64,000 nucleotides of DNA from the NCBI GenBank assembly GCA_002104905.1, contig MCFE01000021.1, forward strand, positions 172,027 through 236,026, given 5' to 3'. A program made the translations under genes and the position numbers. Source of the DNA: Basidiobolus meristosporus CBS 931.73 (taxonomy: Eukaryota > Basidiobolomycota > Basidiobolomycetes > Basidiobolales > Basidiobolaceae). The notes under the pieces were generated by a model, which saw only the letters and a list, made by a program, of their open reading frames with translations, was not told the origin of the DNA and searched no databases. Each line of letters starts with the position of its first letter. Position 1 is the stretch's first letter. Of the stretch, positions 57,107 to 64,000 are shown piece after piece.

Positions 57107-57402
57107 GGGAGAGGGAAAGTCACCAAGTTGGTGAGATCTTTATTGCGTTTATGTACTAATCTAAGTACAAGCAAAGAAGCCAATCAAGAGGTAGAGAACC
57201 TCTCTAATAAGTAACTTATTTTATGTCTAATGGTAGTCTCAATAAAGTAAAGTTCATCAGGTGTAAATATGAAACTATAGGGTTTTGGGGGGAGTACAAT
57301 TTGTAAGTGTTTCTTATCAATATAATCTAAGACTGGAACCCAGCCTGGGATTAGGTGTAGTAGGAAAGGTGTGTGGACTTGTAAGTAGCTCTGCCACATA
57401 GA
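57104..57402 (-). mobile_element. LINE fragment L3, end of the ORF only
   Basis: It starts at TTAGGGAGAGGG, followed by the tail hairpin (TCACCAAGTTGGTGA) and the last ~70 codons of a LINE ORF on the minus strand (about 57400-57184: LRSMWQSYLQVHTPFLLHLI ... YLLERFSTS). It stops at the next telomere-like tract (CTTAGGGGAGGG). Confidence 0.75.
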
Positions 57403-57403
57403 T

Positions 57404-58072
57404 CTTAGGGGAGGGAAAGTCACCAAGTTGGTGAAATCTTTATTTGAGTCAAGAACTAATCTAAGTACAAATAAAGAAGCCAATTAAGAAGTCTAGAACC
57501 TCTCTAATAAGTTATCTAATTTATGTTTTGCTTCATCTCTAATGTTTGTTACTATAAAGTAAAGCTCATCAGGGTTAAATATATAATTCAAGTGTTTTGG
57601 GGGGAGTACAAGTTGTAGATGTTTCTGATCAATATAATCCAAGACTGGAACCCAGCCTGGGATTAGATGTAGTAGGAAAGGTGTGCAGACTTGTAAGTAG
57701 CTCTACCACATAGATCTTAGATGGTCCTGAGCCAGTAGGCTTGGTTTCTCAGCTTTTTGAGGTTCTGAAGCAAGCTCTGTTACTACAGCAGAGCCAACCA
57801 GGGTGTGCCAGCAAGAAGATTTCAGGGAGGAGTTAGATTTAAGCCATTGCTTGATGGAGGGGTTAGGTGATTTCTGAAGCTTCACTTGGAAGGAAGCATG
57901 GAGATAGACCATTTGGATTTGGTATGGGTAGAACCCAAAGGCTCCATTAGTTGCATGGATATAGGGAGATACTGGAAGATAAGGTACCAAGGATCTGATA
58001 CACTGATGGAGAAATTTAGCCAGGTGGTGAAGTTCTCTGGAGGTTAGGGGTATAATGTGGAGACCAGGGTTA
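57404..58072 (-). mobile_element. LINE fragment L4, C-terminal third of the ORF with a frameshift
   Basis: The tail hairpin (TCACCAAGTTGGTGA) is followed by minus-strand coding pieces: about 57710-57500 (YIDQKHLQLVLPPKHLNYIF) and, in another frame, 58040-57703 (LVPYLPVSPYIHATNGAFGF, YPYQIQMVYLHASFQVKL). These match the region downstream of RT in the full copy (VPHLPECPYRHAILGAFGFM), which shows that L4 is a diverged subfamily. It is cut by the tract AGGGTTAGGGTGG. Confidence 0.8.
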
Positions 58073-58332
58073 GGGTGGAGACAGTCACCAGCAGGTGAAA
58101 TCTTTATTTCAGTTGAAACAAAGAAGCCAGCGCTACTGTTGTAGCTTTGATACAAGAGTGTGTAGCTGAGGGGAGTTTGTCGGTAAGTTAATAAGAAGTG
58201 ATGATAGTTCTTCAGTGCTCAAGACACTGTTTAGTGGGAAGGGGGGTAGCAAGAGAGGTAGGAATGACTTGTGAGCAACATTAAAGAGGGGAATGTGATA
58301 AGGATTGATATTCATCATAGAGGGAGTGTGCT
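58064..58332 (-). mobile_element. LINE fragment L5, close relative of the intact copies
   Basis: After the tract GGGTTAGGG and the tail (GAGACAGTCACCAGCAGGTG), the minus strand encodes the last 61 residues (MMNINPYHIPLFNVAHKSFL ... LVSKLQQ), almost identical to the ends of LINE A and B. Similarity stops at about 58332, where a different sequence starts. Confidence 0.85.
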
Positions 58333-58814
58333 TGTTGTATCCAAGAGAAAGTGAAATAAAACTCTTGAATGGTTTAACTGAACCAAAGGGACAATTAAGT
58401 GCAGAATCTTAGAATTGTCAGAGAGTGGTGGAAATATTAGCAGAAAGATTCTGATCTAATATTAGTCTTGGATATAGCTGGGTTGGCTATAAAGACAATG
58501 ATATTTTTTGCTAGGCAGGCTAGGCTTGGCGTTCTTTGGAGTGCTAGATATACTAGGCTTGGATAGAAACTAGAATGGAATTGTTGGATTCTTATTTTTG
58601 CTGAGACAGAATCTTAATTTTGTTGAGACACACACTAAACCAAAAGGTTCAGTAAACTTTATTTATACTTTTCTGATCAAGTTGAATTAGTAAGCACCAA
58701 GGGACTGGATTGATTGAAATCAATTTGGGTGTTCATAGGTGCATAAGATAAATGAAAATTACATCATCAATCAACCGATGTCTTGGCAACTGCACCGTGG
58801 TTGGATATATCTCA
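58333..58814 (-). other. Unassigned ~480 bp block, LTR-like or chimeric
   Basis: The block is unrelated to LINE coding sequence. On the plus strand it begins TGTTGTATCC and ends GGATATATCTCA, so its ends are TG...CA and partly inverted. The minus strand has AGTATAAATAAAG, a possible TATA or polyadenylation region. It runs straight into a run of nine G. It may be a solo LTR, or the foreign half of a chimeric LINE made by template switching. No open frame of note. Confidence 0.45.
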
Positions 58815-59307
58815 GGGGGGGGGAGGAAAGTCACCAAGTGGTGAAATCTTTATTTACTTATGACAAGTATCTAAAGAAGCCAAGTTAATCTGAAGTAATT
58901 CCTAGAAAGCTAGGTCTGAGAGCTATCTTCCTGGTAAGCCAGGTCTGAGAGTTGAGAAGCTGAGTGGTACTATATTTCCTAGTTAGCTAGGTCTGAGAGA
59001 GGTTTCCTGGAAAGCCAGGACTGAGAAGTGAGAATCTGAATATATCTGAGCCAAGTTATCATGGTTTGCGGTAGCTGAATTGTGGCCGGAATGGCCAGTA
59101 GACTGGGGGAACTGAGATGAATTTCTGGGCGATCACTGGCCATATTTACTAGGCAAATCTGGCCAATTAGCATTTCAAGGATTGCAGCCAATCAGAGCCT
59201 TTACTTTGCCCAATGGTTGATCGAGCCATCTCCCAATGAGCACACTTCAATTTATTAATCAAATTTTGCTGGATCCAGGATTTGAACCTACAACCTTGGG
59301 AATGGAA
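58815..59307 (-). mobile_element. Candidate tRNA-derived SINE sharing the LINE 3' tail
   Basis: The left (3') end has the G run and the LINE tail (AGTCACCAAGTGGTGAAATC, CTTTATTT, AAAGAAGCCA), but no LINE coding sequence follows. On the minus strand the 5' side contains GGTTCAAATCC (59288-59278), a good match to the RNA polymerase III B box of tRNA genes, within a T-arm-like context (GTAGGTTCAAATCC). The A-box half is missing, so this copy is 5' truncated. A ~490 bp unit with a tRNA-like head and a LINE-derived tail is the standard SINE design. The middle carries four mini-hairpins (58901-59019). Confidence 0.6.
58901..59019. repeat. Four covarying mini-hairpins in two tandem pairs
   Basis: Four 14-base inverted repeats occur: CCTAGAAAGCTAGG (58901-58914), CCTGGTAAGCCAGG (58930-58943), CCTAGTTAGCTAGG (58978-58991) and CCTGGAAAGCCAGG (59006-59019). 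Each has a 5-bp stem and 4-base loop and is followed by CTGAGA. The fourth stem pair alternates A-T and G-C with both sides changed together. The layout is a ~77-base unit of two hairpins repeated twice. Confidence 0.85.
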
Positions 59308-62150
59308 GGGTTAGGGGGAGACAGTCACCAACAGGTGAAATCTTTATTTCAGTTGAAACAAAGAAGCCAGCGCTACTGTTGTAGCTTTGATACAAGAGTG
59401 TGTAGCTGAGGGGAATTTGTAGGTAAGTTAATAAGAAGTGATGATAGTTCTTCAGTGCTCAACACACTGTTCAGTGGGAAGGGGGGTAGCAAGAGAGGTA
59501 AGAATGACTTGTGAACAACATTAATGAGGGGAATGTGATAAGGATTGATATTCATCATAAAGGGAGTGTGCTGCTGCAGATATTGCTGCCAAAGGTCTGT
59601 CAAGTACTTCAGGTAGGCCAGCTTGGGTTTTTCTGACTGCAGAATAAATTCAGCAAACTTCTTGACTTCAGGATCTCCAAGTATGGTTCTCCAGCAGGAG
59701 TCAGGTGTAGTGTGGTGTGTTCTCTTCCAGGCCTTAATCAGTGGGTTGTTGCAGTTGTGAAGTCTGAGGTATAACCTGGTTCTAAGGTAGAGAAGTCTGA
59801 TCTTATAGGGCATAAACCCAAAAGCACCAAGAATAGCATGTCTGTAGGGGCATTCAGGCAAATGAGGCACCAAGGAGGTAATGCACCATACTGCAAACTT
59901 GTCAAGCTTAGTGCAGTCTCTAGAAGTAAGAGAGAGAAGTGGTAAGCCAAATTCCAGGACAGGGAAGACAAATTGCTTGAGTAGAAGGAGGCAGCTTGGA
60001 GCTGAAGTTGTAGGAGGAGTAACAGCTAGTAGCTTGTGGAGTGCCTGTCTTGCCAGGATAATTCTCTTCTTCAGGTGTGCTCCAGAGTCTAGTCCAGTAG
60101 GAAGGAAAGGAAAGCCAAGATATGTAGCAGAAACCTGAGCAGGTAGAGTGGAGTTCTCCAAGTTAATGGGAGAGCCCAAAGGTACTGTCTTTGCAATGGA
60201 AAGCTGGAGATTATTCTTCTGCAGATACTGGTGGATGGTCTGGGAGTCTTGTTGCACATTGGAGGAGGATATTCTGATGTCATCAGCAAAGAGAGTAACC
60301 AGGCAGTCAGCTGAGAGTCTTGGGAAATCATTCAGGAAGATGGCAAACAGTATAGGACCAAGCACAGAGCCTTGAACCACTCCATTAGGAACTGAGAACA
60401 CAGCTGATTGCTCACTTGGGTGCAGAATTCTTGCTTGTGGATCCAGAAACAGAGACCTGACAAGGAGGGTGAGAGAGGTACTGGAGAAGCATTGCAACTT
60501 GGACCAAAGCAGATTTCTGTCAACTGAATCAAAGGCCTTAGTAATATCAAACAGAACTGAGGGATACTTGCACTGGAGAGAGTGATCTTGGCTAAGTATG
60601 ACTGCATATTCCAAGGAGAGGCCAGGAACAAAGCCAAACAGTGCAGGATGAAACTTGAGGGAGTCAGAGTAGAGCTCCTGAGCAAGCAGAAGCTCAAACA
60701 CCTTTCTGCAGGTGGGCAGCAGAGATATTGGCCTGTAGGAGCTAGGATCCAGGTGCTTTCCTTTACCCTTGTACAGTGGCAGAACATTTGCAAAGGACCA
60801 TTCCTCAGGAGTAGAAAGCTGGGCTGAGCATTGCTGAAACAGTGGAAGCAGAAGTGCAGACATGGCCTTGGTACTAGTCTTCAGAAGCTCATAAGAGATT
60901 GTGTCCACACCTGGAGCAGTAGAGTTGGGAAGCCTCTTGAGCACATTATGGATTCTTCTTTGATCAAGTGCAAGTGGGATGGGCAGAGTCTTGAAGTCAG
61001 GATGAAAGCCAGGAGTTGAGTACTGCTTTGTAGAGAAGAAGATGTTAGCCAGCTGTTCTGTTGAAGGTAGCTTCCTGGAAGAGGGCCTCATTGCCCTGTA
61101 GAGTCTTGATACTGTTCTTGTTATAGAGTTGGAAGATTGCAGAGGCAAAGAACTCATAATATGATCCCAGAGCTGAGTATGCAGAGTGTGGTGAATTGCC
61201 TTGGAGTGGTGTATTGCTGTCAGGAGGAGTTTCTCTGTTTTTGGGTTAGGGAAACTCAGGTAGCTTTGTTGCAGGGCTGAAACAATGGATTCCCATTTTC
61301 TTGAGGTATCAGCAGTAGTCTTGCATGGCAGTGAGAGGGAGGCAGACACCAGAATCCAATGCTTCACAAAGAGCCAGGCAAAGTTGAGATCATCTGGCAG
61401 AGAAAGTAGCAAACTGGCAAGCTTCAAGTAGTTCCCAAAGTCTTTCTTCTGATTCTTGGTAGCTTTGTGGGTGAGCACAGTAAGTTTTGGCAGCTTCTTC
61501 TTCACAACTGGTTGCATAGAAAGGGACCAGGCTGGGTGGTCAGAGGCTTTCAAGGATCCTAACTCAGCTCCAGAGAATTGCTTAACTTCATTCACAAAGT
61601 AGAGGGCAGCAGCAGAAGGGCAGATCCAGTCAACACATCTTTTCTCAGATTGAGCACCTAGTGCTAGCAGGTGGGTTTCTCTAAGGAAGTTCAGTAGGAA
61701 TGTAGACCTTGGCTTCATTCTTGCAGTCTGAGTAGTCTTGTTCTCAGGATGGGGAATGTTTAGATCTCCAAGCAAGATAACAGGTGTTGATATAGATTGT
61801 TGGTATTGCTGAACCTTCTGGCATATAACTTGCACTTCCTGAAGGGCAAGACTTGGAGGCAGATAGCAGAGCACCAGACTGATAGTTGGCAACTGGAGAG
61901 CAGCACAGTAAGGGGAGTAAAGAGGAACACAGAGCTGAGGAGTATTGATGGTAGAAGAGATGAAGCAGATAGAGGAGGTATTCTTTGTTCTAGGAGTAGA
62001 AAAGCAATATAGATTAGTCAAAAGTATAGAAGGTAGCTGAACATCAATCAAACACAGGAGGGAAAATCTTGAAAGAAGTCTCTCTAGAGTTGGTCTTGAT
62101 GGCTGTATGCTGTTGCAGTTAAGCAACAGAACTTCAGGTAGTCAGGCAGA
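59308..62150 (-). mobile_element. LINE A: nearly complete non-LTR retrotransposon on telomeric repeat
   Basis: From the left, the 3' end begins at GGGTTAGGGGG followed by the tail (GAGACAGTCACCAACAGGTG). A 3' UTR of about 40 bases precedes the stop of a 917-residue endonuclease/RT ORF. The 5' end stops at about 62150, just upstream of the endonuclease start, where a telomeric tract begins. No ORF1 and no 5' UTR are present, so it is 5' truncated. It is very similar to LINE B. Confidence 0.9.
59373..62126 (-). CDS. LINE endonuclease/reverse transcriptase, LINE A (5' incomplete)
   Basis: The frame is open from the telomeric junction (LPEVLLLNCNSIQ) to the stop, counted here as 917 residues from 62126 (not an ATG, so the true start is lost). 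The N-terminal part is an APE-type endonuclease: LLNCNSI, then VILLGDLNIP with Asp121 and Asn123, and ASDHPAWSL with Asp196-His197. The usual catalytic Glu region reads LIDVQLPS. RT spans about residues 390-690: SSYRPISLLPTCRKVFE, GFVPGLSLEYA, FDITKAFDSVDRNLLW, PNGVVQGSVLGP and the catalytic FADD (Asp615-Asp616). A C-terminal part without a clear CCHC finger follows. It would nick or use DNA ends and copy LINE RNA by target-primed reverse transcription. No stop or shift breaks it. Confidence 0.9.
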   Translation of the reverse strand: MLNCNSIQPSRPTLERLLSRFSLLCLIDVQLPSILLTNLYCFSTPRTKNTSSICFISSTINTPQLCVPLYSPYCAALQLPTISLVLCYLPPSLALQEVQVICQKVQQYQQSISTPVILLGDLNIPHPENKTTQTARMKPRSTFLLNFLRETHLLALGAQSEKRCVDWICPSAAALYFVNEVKQFSGAELGSLKASDHPAWSLSMQPVVKKKLPKLTVLTHKATKNQKKDFGNYLKLASLLLSLPDDLNFAWLFVKHWILVSASLSLPCKTTADTSRKWESIVSALQQSYLSFPNPKTEKLLLTAIHHSKAIHHTLHTQLWDHIMSSLPLQSSNSITRTVSRLYRAMRPSSRKLPSTEQLANIFFSTKQYSTPGFHPDFKTLPIPLALDQRRIHNVLKRLPNSTAPGVDTISYELLKTSTKAMSALLLPLFQQCSAQLSTPEEWSFANVLPLYKGKGKHLDPSSYRPISLLPTCRKVFELLLAQELYSDSLKFHPALFGFVPGLSLEYAVILSQDHSLQCKYPSVLFDITKAFDSVDRNLLWSKLQCFSSTSLTLLVRSLFLDPQARILHPSEQSAVFSVPNGVVQGSVLGPILFAIFLNDFPRLSADCLVTLFADDIRISSSNVQQDSQTIHQYLQKNNLQLSIAKTVPLGSPINLENSTLPAQVSATYLGFPFLPTGLDSGAHLKKRIILARQALHKLLAVTPPTTSAPSCLLLLKQFVFPVLEFGLPLLSLTSRDCTKLDKFAVWCITSLVPHLPECPYRHAILGAFGFMPYKIRLLYLRTRLYLRLHNCNNPLIKAWKRTHHTTPDSCWRTILGDPEVKKFAEFILQSEKPKLAYLKYLTDLWQQYLQQHTPFMMNINPYHIPLINVVHKSFLPLLLPPFPLNSVLSTEELSSLLINLPTNSPQLHTLVSKLQQ

Positions 62151-62179
62151 GGGTTAGGGTTAGGGTTTAGGGTTAGGGG
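62151..62179 (+). repeat. Telomeric tract between LINE A and LINE B
   Basis: Four tandem units (GGGTTAGGGTTAGGG, then TTTAGGG and TTAGGG, ending in extra G) lie exactly between the 5' end of LINE A and the 3' end of LINE B. It is the longest telomeric tract in the window and is nearly canonical. Confidence 0.92.
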
Positions 62180-64000
62180 GGAGACAGTCACCAACAGGTG
62201 AAATCTTTATTTCAGTTGAAACAAAGAAGCCAGCGCTACTGTTGTAGCTTTGATACAAGAGTGTGTAGCTGAGGGGAATTTGTAGGTAAGTTAATAAGAA
62301 GTGATGATAGTTCTTCAGTGCTCAAGACACTGTTCAGTGGGAAGGGGGGTAGCAAGAGAGGTAAGAATGACTTGTGAACAACATTAATGAGGGGAATGTG
62401 ATAAGGATTGATATTCATCATAAAGGGAGTGTGCTGCTGCAGATATTGCTGCCAAAGGTCTGTCAAGTACTTCAGGTAGGCCAGCTTGGGTTTTTCTGAC
62501 TGCAGAATAAATTGAGCAAACTTCTTGACTTCAGGATCTCCAAGTATAGTTCTCCAGCAGGAGCCAGGCGTTGTGTGGTGTGTTCTCTTCCAGGCCTTAA
62601 TCAGTGGGTTGTTACAGTGGTGAAGTCTGAGATATAATCTGGTTCTTAGGTAGAGAAGTCTGATCTTATAGGGCATAAACCCAAAAGCACCAAGAATAGC
62701 ATGTCTGTAGGGGCATTCAGGCAAATGAGGCACCAAGGAGGTAATGCACCATACTGCAAACTTGTCAAGCTTAGTGCAGTCTCTAGAAGTAAGAGAGAGA
62801 AGTGGTAAGCCAAATTCCAGGACAGGGAAGACAAACTGCTTGAGTAGAAGGAGGCAGCTGGGAGCTGAAGTTGTAGGAGGAGTAACAGCCAGTAGCTTGT
62901 GGAGTGCCTGTCTTGCCAGGATAATTCTCTTCTTCAGGTGTGCTCCAGAGTCTAGTCCAGTAGGAAGGAAAGGAAAGCCAAGATATGTAGCAGAAACCTG
63001 AGCAGGTAGAGTGGAGTTCTCCAAGTTGATAGGAGAGCCCAAAGGTACTGTCTTTGCAATGGAAAGCTGGAGATTATTCTTCTGCAGATACTGCTGGATG
63101 GTCTGGGAGTCTTGTTGCACATTGGAGGAGGATATTCTGATGTCATCAGCAAAGAGAGTAACCAGGCAGTCAGCTGAGAGTCTTGGGAAGTCATTCAGGA
63201 AGATGGCAAACAGTATAGGACCAAGCACAGAGCCTTGAACCACTCCATTAGGAACTGAGAACACAGCTGATTGCTCACTTGGGTGCAGAATTCTTGCTTG
63301 TGGATCCAGAAACAGAGACCTGACAAGGAGGGTGAGAGAGGTACTGGAGAAGCATTGCAACTTGGACCAAAGCAGATTTCTGTCAACTGAATCAAAGGCC
63401 TTAGTAATATCAAACAGAACAGAGGGATACTTGCACTGGAGAGAGTGATCTTGGCTAAGTATGACTGCATATTCCAAGGAGAGGCCAGGAACAAAGCCAA
63501 ACTGTGCAGGATGAAACTTGAGGGAGTCAGAGTAGAGCTCCTGAGCAAGCAGAAGCTCAAACACCTTTCTGCAGGTGGGCAGCAGAGATATTGGCCTGTA
63601 GGAGCTAGGATCCAGGTGCTTTCCTTTACCCTTATACAGTGGCAGAACATTTGCAAAGGACCATTCCTCAGGAGTAGAAAGCTGGGCTGAGCATTGCTGA
63701 AACAGTGGAAGCAGAAGTGCAGACATGGCCTTGGTACTAGTCTTCAGAAGCTCATAGGAGATTGTGTCCACACCTGGAGCAGTAGAGTTGGGAAGCCTCT
63801 TGAGCACATTATGGATTCTCCTTTGATCAAGTGCAAGTGGGATGGGCAGAGTCTTGAAGTCAGGATGAAAGCCAGGAGTTGAGTACTGCTTTGTAGAGAA
63901 GAAGATGTTAGCCAGCTGTTCTGTTGAAGGTAACTTCCTGGAAGAGGGCCTCATTGCCCTGTAGAGTCTTGATACTGTTCTTGTTATAGAGTTGGAAGAT
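62180..64000 (-). mobile_element. LINE B: second near-identical copy, continues beyond the window
   Basis: The 3' end starts with GGAGACAGTCACCAACAGGT, as in LINE A, and the two copies stay nearly identical to the right edge. The window ends inside the region upstream of RT, so its 5' structure is unknown. Confidence 0.92.
62236..64000 (-). CDS. LINE endonuclease/reverse transcriptase, LINE B (partial, runs off the window)
   Basis: The frame is open from the window edge to the stop at 62236, about 588 codons. It holds RT motifs SSYRPISLLP, FDITKAFDSVDRN, NGVVQGSVLGP and FADDIRISS and the same C-terminus as LINE A (LVSKLQQ). Differences are few (for example HPAQFGFVPG here against HPALFGFVPG in LINE A). 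No disabling change is seen, so this copy may be active if its 5' end is complete. Confidence 0.92.
   Translation of the reverse strand, partial: SSNSITRTVSRLYRAMRPSSRKLPSTEQLANIFFSTKQYSTPGFHPDFKTLPIPLALDQRRIHNVLKRLPNSTAPGVDTISYELLKTSTKAMSALLLPLFQQCSAQLSTPEEWSFANVLPLYKGKGKHLDPSSYRPISLLPTCRKVFELLLAQELYSDSLKFHPAQFGFVPGLSLEYAVILSQDHSLQCKYPSVLFDITKAFDSVDRNLLWSKLQCFSSTSLTLLVRSLFLDPQARILHPSEQSAVFSVPNGVVQGSVLGPILFAIFLNDFPRLSADCLVTLFADDIRISSSNVQQDSQTIQQYLQKNNLQLSIAKTVPLGSPINLENSTLPAQVSATYLGFPFLPTGLDSGAHLKKRIILARQALHKLLAVTPPTTSAPSCLLLLKQFVFPVLEFGLPLLSLTSRDCTKLDKFAVWCITSLVPHLPECPYRHAILGAFGFMPYKIRLLYLRTRLYLRLHHCNNPLIKAWKRTHHTTPGSCWRTILGDPEVKKFAQFILQSEKPKLAYLKYLTDLWQQYLQQHTPFMMNINPYHIPLINVVHKSFLPLLLPPFPLNSVLSTEELSSLLINLPTNSPQLHTLVSKLQQ

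Noticed and set aside
59278-59288. Possible tRNA gene from the B-box-like sequence
   Set aside because: Only the T-arm side is tRNA-like. The A box, anticodon arm and acceptor pairing cannot be found, so a SINE head is the better reading.
60332-60793. Second open frame (153 residues) inside the LINE ORF on the same strand
   Set aside because: It is a shifted-frame shadow of the RT coding sequence and appears identically in LINE B at 63195-63656.

Overview
The window is nuclear DNA of a fungus. The evidence is short GT-AG introns of about 55-82 bp, a set of typical fungal proteins (Pep4-type vacuolar aspartic protease, Pmc1-type Ca2+-ATPase, FSH-type serine hydrolase, membrane hybrid histidine kinase), TTAGGG telomeric tracts, and Ty1/Copia, Ty3/Gypsy, PIF/Harbinger-like, TNP2-like and LINE transposons. 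I cannot name the species; an early-diverging lineage is possible but this is only a guess.

Layout. (1) 1-27,509 is a block of nested, mostly dead transposons. Two Copia copies of one family lie tail to tail (1-3460 plus, 3461-9503 minus). A Harbinger-like element (4344-7748) and a solo LTR are inserted in the second. A third Copia copy (about 9504-23,240) is split by a 9.0 kb Gypsy element (12,678-21,684), which is itself split by a 733 bp palindromic TIR element and an 802 bp solo LTR. Further Copia pieces, a TNP2-like transposase remnant and solo LTRs follow. (2) 27,510-30,735 is more GC-rich DNA with no gene I recognise. (3) 30,736-55,518 is a gene island: hybrid histidine kinase, CBM9-like protein, vacuolar aspartic protease, acidic leucine-rich-repeat protein, serine hydrolase, cytochrome b5, membrane SH3 protein and Ca2+-ATPase. 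Exon models were built by hand from splice sites and reading frame; each spliced CDS closes in frame. (4) 56,237-64,000 is a subtelomeric array of LINE copies, all on the minus strand. Each 3' end is joined to a telomere-like G-rich tract. Copies are short and decayed on the left and long and intact on the right.

The array is the most interesting part. The G-rich telomeric strand reads toward the right edge, so the chromosome end should lie to the right. LINE 3' ends face the centromere and sit directly on telomeric repeats, as expected if element RNA is reverse-transcribed from a chromosome 3' end and the new end is then re-capped by telomerase. All eight 3' ends keep a small hairpin (stem GGTGA/TCACC with a changing loop). 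One unit without LINE coding sequence has the same tail, a tRNA-like B box at its 5' side and a set of covarying mini-hairpins: a candidate SINE that uses the LINE machinery.

In the gene island, the aspartic protease and Ca2+-ATPase are both expected at the vacuole. The histidine kinase and SH3 protein are membrane signalling proteins. Genes lie on both strands with separate promoters; nothing suggests a gene cluster.
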